64,000 nt of DNA from Cyclina sinensis (lineage: Eukaryota; Mollusca; Bivalvia; Venerida; Veneridae): contig JAAONU010000018.1 of NCBI GenBank assembly GCA_012932295.1, forward strand, positions 3,032,206 to 3,096,205. The letters run 5' to 3'. The notes beneath the pieces were generated by a model. The model ran no database searches. It worked only from the letters and a program-made list of their open reading frames with translations, and was not told the DNA's origin. A program made the position numbers and the translations under genes. Shown here one piece after another: positions 24,243-36,456 of the stretch (the stretch's first letter is position 1; every line of letters begins with the position of its first letter).

Positions 24243-25622
24243 ATTATGCCCCCCCCCCCCCTTTCAAAGAAGAGGGGGTATATTGCTTTGCATTTGTCTG
24301 TCTGTCGGTCGGTCCGTCGGTCCGTAGACCAAATAGTTTCCGACCAATAACTAAAGAATGCTTAGGCTTAGGAACTTCAAACTTGGTAGGATGATTGTCC
24401 ATCACCAGTAGATGACCCCTATTGATTTTGGGGTCAAGGGGTCAAAGGTCAAGGTCACATTGACCTTGTAGGTAGAAACGGTTTCCGACCAATAACTTAA
24501 GAACGCTTAGGCCTAGGAACTTTTAAACTTGGTAGGATGATTGTCCATCACCAGTAGATGACCGCTATTGATTTTGGGGTCAAGGGGTCAAAGGTCAAGC
24601 TCACATTGACCTTGTAGGTTGAAACGGTTTCTGACCAATAACTAGAGAACGCTTTGACCTAGGTTCACCAAACTTGGTATGCTGGTTGGTCATCACCAGT
24701 AGATGAATCCTGTTGATTTTGAGGTCATTAGGTCAAAGGTCAAGATCACAGGGACCTTCATCCTAAAAACGGTCTCCGATCAATAACTAGAGAACGCTAT
24801 GACCTAGGTTCACCAAACTTGGTTTGCTGTTTGGTCATCACCAGTAGATGACCCCTATTGATTTGAGGTCATTATGTCAAAGGTCAAGCTCACAGGGACC
24901 TTCATCCTAAAAATGGTTTCCGATCAATAACTAGAGATAAAATAAATTTGGTATAAACTAATAACTAGAGAACGCTTTGACCTAGGTTCACCAAACTTGG
25001 TATGCTGGTTGGTCATCACCAGTTGATGACCTTCTATTGACTTTGAGGTCATTAGGTCAAAGGTCATTATCACAGAGACTTTCATTCTTAAAACGGTTTC
25101 CGATCAATAACTAGAGAACGCTTTGACCTAGGTTCACCAAACTTGGTATGCTGGTTGGTCATCACTAGTAGATGACCCCTATATATTTTGAGATCATTAG
25201 GTCAAAGGTCAAGCTCACAGGGACCTTCATCCTAAAAACAGTTTCTGATCAATAACTAGAGAACGCTTTGACCTAGGTTCACCAAACTTGGTATGCTGGT
25301 TGGTCATCACCAGTAGATGACCCCTATTGATTTTGAGGTCATTAGGTCAAAGGTCAAGCTCACAGAGACTTTGACTCTAAAAACGGTTACCGATCAATAA
25401 CTTGAGAATGCTTTGACCTAGGTTCACCAAACTTGGTATGCTGGTTGGTCATGACCAGTAAATGACCCCTTTTGTTTTTGAGGTCATTAGGTCAAAGGTC
25501 AAGGCCACAGGGACCTTGATCCTAAAAACGGTTTCTGATCAATAACTAGAGAACGCTTTGGCCCAACCACAAGCAATTAGGTGCTGCCGGGGGGCATTTA
25601 TGTTTTACAAACATTTCTTGTT
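24243..25622 (-). mobile_element. Minisatellite-bearing mobile element (147-bp units), absent from copy B
   Basis: Nine or so tandem units of about 147 bp, each with AATAACTAGAGAACGC, then ACCTAGGTTCACCAAACTTG, then ATCACCAGTAGATGACC, then AGGTCAAAGGTCAAG. The left edge is a poly-C tract, a GGGGGTATATTGC palindrome and a (GGTC)n run. The right edge is GGGGGGCATTTATG, then TCTTGTT (AACAAGA on the minus strand, 25616-25622). The corresponding position in copy B (about 57139) reads straight through, so the block moved as one unit with defined ends. There is no protein. It contains exact DR1 (24730-24742) and ERR/SF-1-type (24449-24457) motifs. Confidence 0.75.
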
Positions 25623-25974
25623 ATTTTATGATGCTTAATTGCTCTTCCAGCTTTTATTACTTTGCTCTTTAATTCATATACATTTCAGAATTTATGAACA
25701 ATCAGAATTTTTAAAATGCTTCAGATTTGATTTGCCACGTAAACCTTTCTTTGGCTTCGTAAAATCAGAATAACATTTACGTAGTCGAAATTCGTGTCTG
25801 GGTTCGAACCTTCCGCATCTTCAGAAACATTCCACAATTTGTTTGTTCTGGTATGAACATTCCATGGAAGAATAAAAGACGTTAACTCTGATTGCTAAGA
25901 GTCAAATAACATCTTCTCATTTTATTGTCAGAGCCTACATGTTCTTGGACTTATAAAAATCGAAACATGGAGGA

Positions 25975-26120
25975 AGAATTGTGTAGGGGTAGAACACCAC
26001 ACTTCTAATCTGGAGGTCGTGAGCTCGAATTATTTTTCGACTTCCACAATTCACACTGATGTGATAACTGGTTGAGGCTGCCTGGAAGGAGTCATCTGGG
26101 GTAACTTAAAGCAGCTCGCT
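25975..26120 (+). repeat. tRNA-derived SINE-like repeat, copy A
   Basis: GTGTAGGGGTAGAACACCA resembles a Pol III box A region. GTGAGCTCGAATT about 45 bp later resembles a degenerate box B. The cloverleaf is not intact, so it is not a tRNA gene. The same sequence lies at 57450-57600, so it was present before the A/B duplication. Confidence 0.4.
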
Positions 26121-27272
26121 CAGATTTGAACGGAAGAATTAAAAAAAAACCATGCACGAATAATGCGTGAATGTTATCAGCCAGTGTGACGGCACAAGAA
26201 AAAATATCTAAATATAGGTTTTATCCATTCGTAACGCTATAGCCAATAATGGAGAATCTACCGACGTTTTTACAATCACAAAATGTTGATTGGGTAAAAA
26301 TGCGGTTGTTGATGAGTATTGATAAACGTAAAACACATAGTTAAAATCAAATACTTAGACAATAAGCATCTGTAAACGAGTTGCTTTAAAGCGCTATGTG
26401 TACCCTCCTCCCCTCCAAATAATGGAAAAACGAAACAAAATTATGAATGAGTTTCCGTGTAGTTAAAAATTAAAGAGAGATCTCTTTCTTAGCTGATTTA
26501 GCTATTTTAGCTATTTTTGCACGACTAGTGATGCTTCTCTCTTTTAACTTTATGACAAAATGTACATTGTTACCACAGGTACTAGGAACATAACCAGGAA
26601 CATAACTTTGATCTGTATGAATAATAATATATGTATAATCTTGAATTTAGGAACGAACAGTCGACGTGCTGTAGCAACAGTAAGGACACGTGGTTGACTA
26701 CATGAAGAGTGGAAGAAGGCCCTGTGACAAGAGTTGGAAGGCGTTTGTCGATGATGCTTGTAGATAAGTAACAATTAAGTATTTTAGAAGTTAGAATTTC
26801 TTGATTGTGTTTAGGATTTCTATTCTACTTTTCGCTAGTCAAGTAGCTGAAGTATACAATTTTCGGATAACTTCAGCTGACCCTGGAAACCTTTCCATCT
26901 ATTTAGGAAGTACATAGTAAACCAATCAATTGCCTGTGTCAATATTCGGGGCTGTTACGAATCAGTCACTCCATGTTTAAAGGGTAGTTTCGTACATGGA
27001 AACTGAACGAAACAACAAACCCCTAAAACAACGAATAGACTGAAGTTCGTGTCACGTAGACACAATTGTGTTATCTTTGGTGCGTCTGTCCATCCACATC
27101 TGCCTAGCATGATGTTTTTGCAGAACTTTATTATGGGCTTTAAAGGTACATTGCCAAAATCTGCGCCTGTGCAATTTTTCTGCGAACACAATTAAACCAC
27201 AGGTGCTAGAAAATTAGCCGAGTCCATTAGCGGGCACATGAAGCAAGCATGTTTGTAACAAGGCTAACTGTA

Positions 27273-27493
27273 GGTGATTCGGTGTCTGAGTGATTTGTGC
27301 GTTGGGCTACTAAGCTACTAAGGGTTCGATTCCCGGAAGCGACTGAGTCACCGACTGATTTCACAAGATTGGGTGGTAACCTTACCGGATACTGTTTTCA
27401 GCAGTATCGTCATAGACTGGGAATCGGGGAGCTAAAATACACGCACCGTGGGCTCTTTTGAAATAAGTCTTTCCATTCTCACCAGGTGGGGAC
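27273..27493 (+). repeat. tRNA-derived SINE, copy A
   Basis: The head has a box A-like TGTCTGAGTGATTTGTG and box B GGTTCGATTCC with tRNA-like spacing. A body of about 140 bp follows (ACTGTTTTCAGCAGTATCGT and so on). The better preserved copy at 58918-59135 has TAGCCTAGTGGTT and GGTTCGATTCCGGG, near-canonical promoter boxes. The acceptor stem does not pair properly, so it is not read as a functional tRNA. It predates the A/B duplication. Confidence 0.6.
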
Positions 27494-27534
27494 CTTCATT
27501 GACTACTAGCGTGAAATAAGAAACCTTTACCTTT

Positions 27535-27997
27535 CAGTGTGGAAATACCACGTGATCGTGACGTCACTAAAGGCATTAAAACCAAGACAATAACTGTCAA
27601 GATTGACTCTGCTTGGAAACAGGAAATTACCTAAGTATCTCATTTCTTCGTTGATTACTATGCGACATGTGTCTTAGGATAAAAAATATAAGCTTTCCAC
27701 TGAATATAGGATCTCCATCAACAGCTGAGCAATTTTTTCAAAGCACTGCGTGAAAAGTTGGAATTTGTTTGTATGCGAGGTTTCATGCAGTGCTTGATAA
27801 AACGGCTCAGCTGCTGATGGAGATCCTATATTCAGTGAAATGCTAATATTTTCTCTTTAGACTGACACATATCCCAGTAAAACCGATAAAGAATTTAAAT
27901 AGTTACGTGTAATTTTCTATTTTCAAGCAATATTTACAGTTTTGTCTTGGGTTTGGTGCTTTTTCTGACGTCACAGTCACGTGGTATTGCTACACTG
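27535..27997. mobile_element. 463-bp MITE with ~55-bp inverted repeats, CCTTT target duplication and a nested palindrome
   Basis: The outer arms (CAGTGTGGAAATACCACGTG... and its inverse ending at 27997) match over about 55 bp. Both include ACCACGTGA and TGACGTCA. CCTTT flanks each side (27530-27534 and 27998-28002). Inside, 27694-27840 is a second inverted repeat with arms of about 36 bp (ACTGAATATAGGATCTCCAT). Copy B has no insertion at the matching position (about 59165-59200), which confirms insertion after duplication or loss in B. Confidence 0.75.
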
Positions 27998-29329
27998 CCT
28001 TTTAACTCAATAACAGCTACAACTGACAGAAATTACAGAAACATTACGCGCCAAGTTGCGCATACTAATTACATACACGTAACACGTAGGTAAAACCATG
28101 GGGAGAGATTGATGTACTTTTAATGCATTTTGTTCTATCACTGTGTACATTTACCATGTGATGTGGTTAAAACAAAGCCAGCAATGTGACAGAAAAATAC
28201 AACAATACTAAGAACAATATTCGACTCTTCTCAGAATTTCTGTGATAAATGATACGATAGTGGACGTCACTCATCGTAGTTTAGTTGCACAGATCTGGTT
28301 CCACCAAACTAATTACAAATGTTATGTCGAAGCTTTGTTGATATGCATTGTTTGAGATATGCATGATCAAAAAAATGCTTCATTTAGATAATAAAAGGAA
28401 AAAAAAAATCATTGCACTGATAAATGTTTGATCCATCCCGAAGAGTCATCCAAGTGTCTTTTCTATGATTCAAGTATAGAACGGTGGCCCCTTCTTACGT
28501 GTATCGTTTCTACAGTACGAAAACATTGTATGATTTTTGAGATTTTTGATAGATAAATATTTGAAAATATGGTAATTGATAACTTAGTCCAAGCTTTTAT
28601 AACAGAATATAAACCATTTGATTTTCTTAAAAAGTTGTTACTGTGGCTCAAGTCTGTTAAGCTTTTTCTAATAATGTTTGTTGACAAATAGGTCTTTAGT
28701 AAGATGTTGTCTTGATTTATAGCTTCCCGAAGCCATTTCAAAAACAAATACGAGTTTGATCTTTTTTGCCACTGCCTGAGATTTGATTTTTTCTCACGAG
28801 GGTCAGGGGTTCGACTTCCACCTCTCAGGTTTGACTATTGACTTTTAAATGTTCTCTATTCGACTTTTTAGAAGTTCAGGAGACAGGTGTCAGTCTTACT
28901 GCGCGTAAGTTAAAGAACGCTCTCTAAGCAACGCTTGAGAAAAAAGTTTAAAACACAAAACAACAAATGAACAGAAATAACGTCTTAAAAATATTTGAAA
29001 AGATCTGTTTACAGTCTCTTAAATTAGAACAAAGAAATAAATTTGCTGTAACAATTATGAGAAGTATGTCGAGGTATTCTACTCAAACTGGCGTCGGCGT
29101 CGGCGATGTCACACCTCGGTTAAAAGTTTACATACAAGTTACTATCATACATATATCTTACTATCCAGCAATGCCTACTTATTTAATACTTTATAGTAAT
29201 GTCTTCAGGGGTATTGAACAAACAAGTAAGATAACTCCTGACGACATTTCAGGGAAATTATGACAGTTTTTTTACTTAGAAATCTTGGTTAAAGTTTCGC
29301 ATGCAACATACTACATGCTTATTTCTCAG

Positions 29330-31075
29330 CAAGTTTTAATGGGATTGACAGGGATTCATGAAAGTTGTCTATTTACAAATATCCATTATATCAGTCATTA
29401 AAAAAGTCTGTATGACATAAAGTAGAAAGATCTATTTCTACCCTAAGTAACCTTGACATTGACCCAGTAACCTCAAACCTTAAAAAATGTAAAGGTCTTT
29501 CTTCCAAGTTAACTACATACCAAATATCTGAGATATCGGTCAATAAATGAAGACTTGGGAAAAGTACAAAAATCTGTTTTTAGCCTTTGTGACGTTCACC
29601 TCAGTTAATGGTAAAGGTTCATGCAAGTTGGTTATATATAAAATATCTAAAATATAAGACAATAAATGAAGTGTCTATGATAAAAAATTGAACAATCTAT
29701 TTTTAGTCTCAGTGACCTCTATTGACGCCAGTAACCTTAAACCCAACTCAGGAATAGAGGTCCTTGCAAGTTACCAACACACCAAATATCTAGGATATCA
29801 TTCAAAAATAGTATAAAAATATGTTTTTAATCTCAGTGACTTTGACCCAGTTGAATGGCTGAGATTCATGCAAGGTGCATATGTACCACTATCTAAGATA
29901 TCTGTCAAAAAAAACTGCAAGACAAATGTTGAAAATTCAGATTGGTCCTATTTTTTTAGCCTTGGTGATCCCAGGATCATAGCCAGTTTTTGAACAAATT
30001 TGGTTGAGGTCTACAAGGCCATGTTAAGCTTCAAATATCTTAACACTAGGCCTTGTGGTTACTGACAAGAAAATCTAAAAACTTTTTTCCTGATCAAGTC
30101 TTTAAAAAAAATGAAGTGACCCCTGGTGCGAGGTCAGCTCTACTTCCAGGGACATAATTTGAATTATCGTTGTAGAAGACCTCTACATAATGCTCCATGC
30201 AAAATATCTAAGCCATAGGCGTTTGGGTTTCATGGAAAAATATTTCTAAAGTTTTCCCCATTTAACCTAAATCAACTGACTCCTGGGGCAGAGCTATTGA
30301 TGTCCCCAATGGCATAATTTGAAGAATTTTTGTAGACGAGCTCTTAATGAACCAGTATATCAAATATTAACAAGAAGATATTTTAATTTTTCCCCATATA
30401 AGGCTATGTAAAACCATGTTGCAGCTGGGGCTGTGACAATTTATTCCATAAGGCCATACTTTGAACAAACTTGATAGAGGACTCCTAGACAATGTTACCT
30501 AATAAATATCTAAGCCCTAGAACTAGTGGTTTTAGAGAAGAAGATTTATTTTAAGTCTTCCTCATATAAGCCCATAAAAATTATCATGTTACAGCTGGGG
30601 CGGAGCCAGTTAAGACACTAGGGTCTTGATTTGAACAAATTTGGTAAATGTCTACTAGAAAATGCTGCTTACCAAATACTTTAGCCCCAGGCCTTGTAGT
30701 TTCAGAGAAGAAAATCTATTATAGTTTTACCTATATAGCCTATATGAAATCAGTTGGCCCTTGGCATGGGGTCAGTTTAGACCCTTGGACCATGATTTGA
30801 ACAAACTTGGTAGAGGTTCATTAGACAATGTTACATATCAAATATATTAGCTCTAGGTCTTGTGGTTAAAGAGATTTTTGAAGTTTTCACTTTTAAAATC
30901 TATTTTAGCTTCTGTGGCCTTGACCTGCAGTGGACTGAACAATCTGAACAGTGTTGATAGCGCTTCATGCAAGGAACAGTCTAGGCAAGTTTTATTTTGG
31001 TTTGATGGTTTCAAAAAAGATGTCCTTTGAAGTAATTGTGGACAACGGACGCCGGACAGGTATCGATCCTAAAGC
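29330..31075 (+). repeat. Degenerate tandem-repeat block
   Basis: Units of about 110-150 bp. The first half shares ACCAAATATCTGAGATATCGGTCAATAAATG-like phrases around AGTGACCTTGACATTGACCC. The second half shares GACCCTTGGACCATGATTTG-like, AACAAACTTGGTAGAGG-like and ATCTAAGCCCTAG-like phrases. It closes with a GGACAACGGACGCCGGACAGG run and a hairpin followed by GAGCTAA (31085-31120). Copy B has a shortened version (60700-61990). Confidence 0.65.
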
Positions 31076-31308
31076 TCACATAAGCACTGTATGCTCAGTT
31101 GAGCTAATCTCGAATCTTGTGTGATTGTTCATGGAGATATGTCGGAACAGCTTCCACCTTAGAGAGTATGTCGTCAAGGCGATGCTTTGTCACTTTACCT
31201 TTTTCATTCTTTGTGCTGATTTCCTGTCGACGTTAATCATAAAAAAACTAATGATATAAAACAATAATTGAACTACGTTTGTTACAATTTTAACTGCTGA
31301 CATACTCT

Positions 31309-31565
31309 TTGTCAGACTGGTGGTCAGAAAAGATGAAAAATCGTATTGACAGACTGGTTGGCAGACTGATAAACAGACCTATTGACACACGTGATAAAAA
31401 ACTGGTTGACAGACAAGTTTACAGGACTTTACAGTTTAGTGACAGATTCATTGATATAGTGTTTTCCAGAACGGTTGACAGAAGGTTTGAAAATACGTTA
31501 TGGCAGACTCTTGACAGATTGGTTGGCATAGTTGTTGACAGCCTGGTTGACAAGTCTTGCTGATA
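31309..31565. repeat. TTGACAGACTGG-type short tandem repeat, copy A
   Basis: Degenerate 12-20-bp units around GGTTGACAGACTGGTTG, recurring at 62030-62500 in copy B with different unit numbers. A 84-codon frame crosses it only because the units lack stop codons in that frame. It is not a gene. Confidence 0.7.
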
Positions 31566-33045
31566 TTCTAGTTAATAAAACTTGCTCACAAAGAGCATCA
31601 GGGCGCATTTGTTTCTTTGTTTTAATTTCTCGCTTTGTAAGATATACATTTTGTCTACACTTCGTATGTTACCTAGACATTAAGATTTCCTTTTAGCAAA
31701 AGAGAAACGGAACTCAAACACTTTGTCTCTAGACAGTTTATAAAATATTGATAGTCTGAGCGAAACATCCATTACCGACCAGAAAGATAATACCGAGACA
31801 GGTCTGTTATACACTTGACAGTTGCAATTATGTATTGTATTATTTCTGTCAGATCACATGCTTTTTGCACTATTACACATTATAAGTAGACTAGAAATAG
31901 ACAGTGTAAGAACCATTGTTGTATATAGTGAACTGTTCTGTCAGTATATTTTTAAGGACAATTTAAAGTTCTGTACGGCTCAGACATAAACCTAATTGCA
32001 GATATTTTTGTGGCAAAAAATGTCTAAAGATTTCGACTTGACCTCAACAATCAAATTTCCTTTTGTTTTGAAAATCAAGATTAGACGCTTTAAAAATAAG
32101 TATGGAGTTTGCTTAATTAATGTTCATGCATCTTAGCTCATGCTTTTGCATGGAAAATGTTGTGTCATAAAAGGTAAAGTAGCCCCTAGGCACTTTGAAA
32201 CAATTTAATTTATCAATCACGGACAAGAATGTTAAAATTTGATTATCTTACTACATAACAATCATACTCAATGGCCCAAATCTTATGCTGACCGTTAAAC
32301 TGTCAGTAGTATGCTTACTCCTTTTCTATGACGTGGTCCGACAAAGAATATACTACATTCCTCATCTGAGCTGTCGAAGACTTGCTAAGTCTGGTAACAA
32401 GCGGATAAAATACCAATACTGACTTTTGTTTTGAAGACAAAAGACAAATGGTCTAGCTATACACGAAACACATTATACTCCCAGATAGAATATCTAGGAG
32501 CTATACTGGATTCATGTGTGTTGGTCGGGCGGTCCGAATATGTAACTGTTGAATTAAGCATTAGAAAACAACAGGCACGATGTCGTCTTTTTGACATCAC
32601 AGTGCGTTTTTTGCCTTTTGTAATACATACAGAAAGTACATGTTTGATACTGACCTTATTTTGAACATATTTGTAAAGACCACCTTGATTTTTGTTTTTG
32701 TAAAAGCAAAAACTATGCACCGAAAGCATTACTCGTTACTGTTTAACAGTGTCATACATACCGGAGAAAGAATATTAATTGGAAGATGAAAATAAAGTGT
32801 CACCTTATGAAATGGCATCTCTATGTTTGCAAAGAAAACTTTATTTCTATATGTTTCAAAAGAGAAACCAATCTAAGGTCAATTTAACATAACATAATGA
32901 CACAACCGAGAATGACCGGAAACTGTCAAGTAGAGATTCCAATTACAGGAAATTGGTGGCTTTATGTAACTTGCTGAGAAAATGTTGATGTCTTAGATTT
33001 TTGTCAATTGCTCCTGGTTTACATACGAGGCGCATTTAATATAAC

Positions 33046-34995
33046 AGATATCTTAGACATTTGTGACAGTCAGTGTAATGTATAACAAAATGTAGAAAAG
33101 GAAAAAAAAAACATATCAGACGCAAAATTCCATTGTAAGTGAATTCATCTTGCTATGAAATACTTTGTAAAAAAGGCTTGTACAATTGCACTATAGTGGC
33201 ATAAAGTAACATCTTACAGTCTCATTAGAATGTTGTGGTAAACTTTTATTTGGATGGATTGTACCAGTTATGCTCCTACAGGCATTACTTGACCCGCCTA
33301 CAGGGTGACCTGTTTTGCATGAAAACAATTGGAAAGCCTTGGCAGTATCATTTTTTTCATAGAATGTACGGAATTACCCTCAAAAATTTGAAAGCTCGTG
33401 ATCTGTTTTTTTCAAATTTGGGGTTGACTGATGTCAAACGGGCCATAACCAACGTTTAATTAACTCTATCCATGTGGTCAATCTTAGGTCAGATGCCTAA
33501 TAAAGAAATCCTGTGGAAAACATTTTAAAACATCATGTCTGAAACAAAACAGATTTTACCTGTAACGATGCAAAGCTGTCTTGTAACAAAAAGAGGGCCA
33601 AATTTTTAAACTGCAACACACATCATATGTGTTGTCAGATATCTTACACTGCAGCTAATGTATATGGGATATATTTAGCATATCTGACTACGTATTTTTT
33701 TTCAGAAGAAATTTTGTTTTATGATGTCACTGCAAAAACAGCATACGGAATTTTCATCTAACTCATAAATTTAGAAAAAAATCAGTTTTATCATGTAGCT
33801 TTAAAAGCAGCACGCGGTATCATCGCCTTATTTATAAATTTAGAGACAAAAATCCGTTTTATGATGTTACTTGAAAAGCAGGATATGGAATTTTCAGTCC
33901 GATAACATAAATGATTAACCAAATATTCTTTTCTGAAAAGCAATGTTTCTGTCAAATTTAACTTAGCAACGCAAAATTTAAACGCCTGAAATGTTACAAG
34001 CGTATTTTTTTCTGTGAGAAGAGATAATAACTATAAGATCCGAAATAGTTCGGATGCGTAGGAAATTAAATTATTAGTGTGCACCCGAACGGCGGTTGAT
34101 GTTTCATTCACTTATAAGATCGTTTCTTAACTATTACGATTCTAACGGCGCATTTGTTTTGCACTATATTTTTACGCGCAGGGTCGTGTTTACATTTAAA
34201 TAATGGTTTTATCCTCTGTTTTGTTAACTCCTGTGATTGCACGAGTTTGATATTTAAATCTACGAAGACCGATCTTCAAGGTTAGTTAACATCCTGTAAA
34301 ATGGCCTCAGCAAGTGCATTCTGCTAATAACCGGAATATTCATACTTCTTACATTATGAGTACCTCAAGCAGCAGGGTATAATTGTTGAGAAAGACTTTT
34401 AAAAAACTTATTCGAAAACTGCATGTACCCGTTTTTGTACGGTTAATTATGCATTTTACGTTAAAAGTGTAACTCTTCAAAAATTTGGTAAACCACGAGA
34501 TGGCATAAATTATTTCACTTAACAGAGGTAACAGGTCTGACAAATCGAATTACAAACTCAGTAAAGTATTTTGGCTTTATGCTACAATAATCTTATATTA
34601 TTTTCTTGGTCGAAGTCGTTTCAAGCATTCCAATATCTTGTTTTATCTCAATAAGCATTTGTCATGTCTAGCGCTATAATCTCTAGATACTTACAAAAAC
34701 GGAAAATTAGCGCTGGTAATATCTTTTTCTCCCGCGGACAATCTGCTTACAGGATATTAACCAGTCTGAGTAATGTGATATACTACAAATATAGACATAG
34801 TTATTTTAGCAGACAAGAAAGTCCTATGAATGTCGTTTAAGCAACATTTCCATGTCATTTCTAAGGGATTTAAAAATCGGATGGGTTTTGATGTTGATCT
34901 TTGTCTTTGAATTTGACTCTCATGTATATGAATAAACAATAAATGTACCATTATATCTTTGTGAAAATAGGTTTAAATCGGTCTATTTTCATCTA
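33046..34995. other. Intergenic DNA with a small three-unit repeat
   Basis: Mostly featureless AT-rich sequence. Between about 33710 and 33910 a unit of roughly 70 bp occurs three times (GTTTTATGATGT..., then AAAAGCAGCA-like, then ATAAATTTAGA-like). No gene is recognised. Confidence 0.4.
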
Positions 34996-36456
34996 AACAA
35001 GAGAGCCATAATTGCCCTACATTGCTCACCTGAATCTCATTGCTCAAGTTAAAAGTATCGTTATTGATTGTTATGGGTGTTCGTTCTTCCCAAGTTTGAA
35101 TAAGTTTGCAGTAAGTTTGAAGACTCTGGGTATAATGGTACTCAAATGTTTGAGCAGAAGTAGTTTTACTCTACAGGTCCCTGTGAACTTGACCTTTGAA
35201 AAACGGCATTTGACAAATATTTAAACACAGAGAAAACAATAGGGTTCTTTCTCTTAGAAAGGGCAATCCCCCTATGAAGTTTGAAGACTCTGGGTTAAAT
35301 GGTACTCCAGTTACTGAGCAGAAATAGTTCTTACTCAAGAGGTCCCTGTAAACTTGACCTATGGACCCTAAAACAATTCTTCTAATACAGTTACCCTAAA
35401 AAGTTTGAAGGCCCTGTGTGTTATGGTACTACAGTTACTCAGCCGAAATACTTTTCACTCTATAGGTCCCTGTGACCCTGACTTTTGACCTACTAACCCC
35501 CAAAACACTATATTTTTTTTATTTAGTGAAGGGAATCATTCTGTGAAGTTTGAAGGCTCTGGGTGAAATGGTACTCCTTTTATTGAGTGGAAACGGTTTT
35601 CAATCTAAAGGTCCTTCTGACTTTGATCTTTGACCTATTGACCCAAAAGATTAAAGTTTTTTTTTACTTAATATGGGCAATAATCCTATGATGTTTGAAG
35701 GCTCTGGGTCAACTGGTACTCAAGTAATTGAACGGAAATGAAGTGTGACAGACAGACGAACACACACCCATGGACAGGACAAAAACAACATGTCTCCACC
35801 AGAAGGGCGGGATTGGGGGAGACATAACAATAAAGGATTGAAGGTATAGCCCTTGGTGTTTCAGAGCAGCTTTTAAATTTTCCTTTTATAAGTCTTTGTG
35901 TAAAAACAAATGACCCCCGAGTTGGGCTAGTTTTGACCCCAGGGTTATGATTTGGACAAACTTGGTAGAGGTCCTCTAGACAATGCCACATACCAAATAT
36001 CTAAGCTGTACACCTTTTGGTTTCTGACAAGGACATTTTTAAAACTTTTTAAGTTTTCCCTATATCAATCTATATATAATCAACTTACCCTGGGGTGGGG
36101 TCAGTTTTGACTCCAGGGTCATAATTTGAGCAAACTTGGTAAAGGTTCACTAGATGATACTTCATACCAAATATCTAAGCTCCCGGCCTTGAGGTTTCGT
36201 TGAAGATTTTTAAAGATCCAACTTTTAAAATCTATTTTAGCTCCAGTGACCCAAATGCAATGGACCAGAACTATTTGAATAATCTTAGTAGAGCTTTATT
36301 CAAGGAACATCACAGGCAAGTGTCATTCAATTTGGCCGAGTAGTTTCAGAGGAGAAGTCGTTTGAATGAAAAGTTCACGAGGGACAGGACGGACGACGTA
36401 CAAAGCCCGATCACAAAAGCTCACCGTGAGCACACAATGTGCTCAGGTGAGCTAAA
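34996..36456 (+). mobile_element. Composite minisatellite-bearing element, AACAAGA...GAGCTAA ends
   Basis: Starts AACAAGAGAGCC (34996). Units of about 125 bp follow with AAGTTTGAAGACTCTGGGT, then ATGGTACTC, then GGTCCCTGTGAACTTGACC. At about 35745-35830 comes a segment ending GGGGGAGACATAA. A second unit type then appears, with GACCCCAGGGTTATGATTTG and ACCAAATATCTAAG, as in the block at 29330-31075. The right end is a hairpin (GTGAGCAC...GTGCTCAG) followed by GTGAGCTAAAA. It is probably two related elements, or one composite. It has no protein. Confidence 0.6.

Larger units (their letters stand above)
19400..33045. repeat. Duplication pair II, copy A (large direct segmental duplication)
   Basis: Collinear with 44395-64000. 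Anchor matches in order: 20740-20830 with 45380-45470; 21090-21720 with 52870-53540; 21840-22730 with 55045-55965; 24010-24240 with 56730-57140; 25620-27500 with 57140-59135; 28010-29330 with 59170-60660; 31600-32200 with 62520-63020; 32940-33040 with 63900-64000. Copy A carries its own insertions (23823-23983, 24243-25622 and 27535-27997) and lacks the retroelement, the 31-bp array and the SINE found in copy B. No intact protein gene was found in either copy. The right end is not defined, because copy B runs out of the window. Confidence 0.85.

Noticed and set aside
31309..31563. 84-codon frame with DRLV repeats
   Set aside because: Driven by the TTGACAGACTGG tandem repeat; not conserved in frame in copy B.
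35686..35991. 101-codon minus-strand frame rich in Cys
   Set aside because: Lies across the junction of two repeat types in the composite element; the cysteines show no domain pattern.
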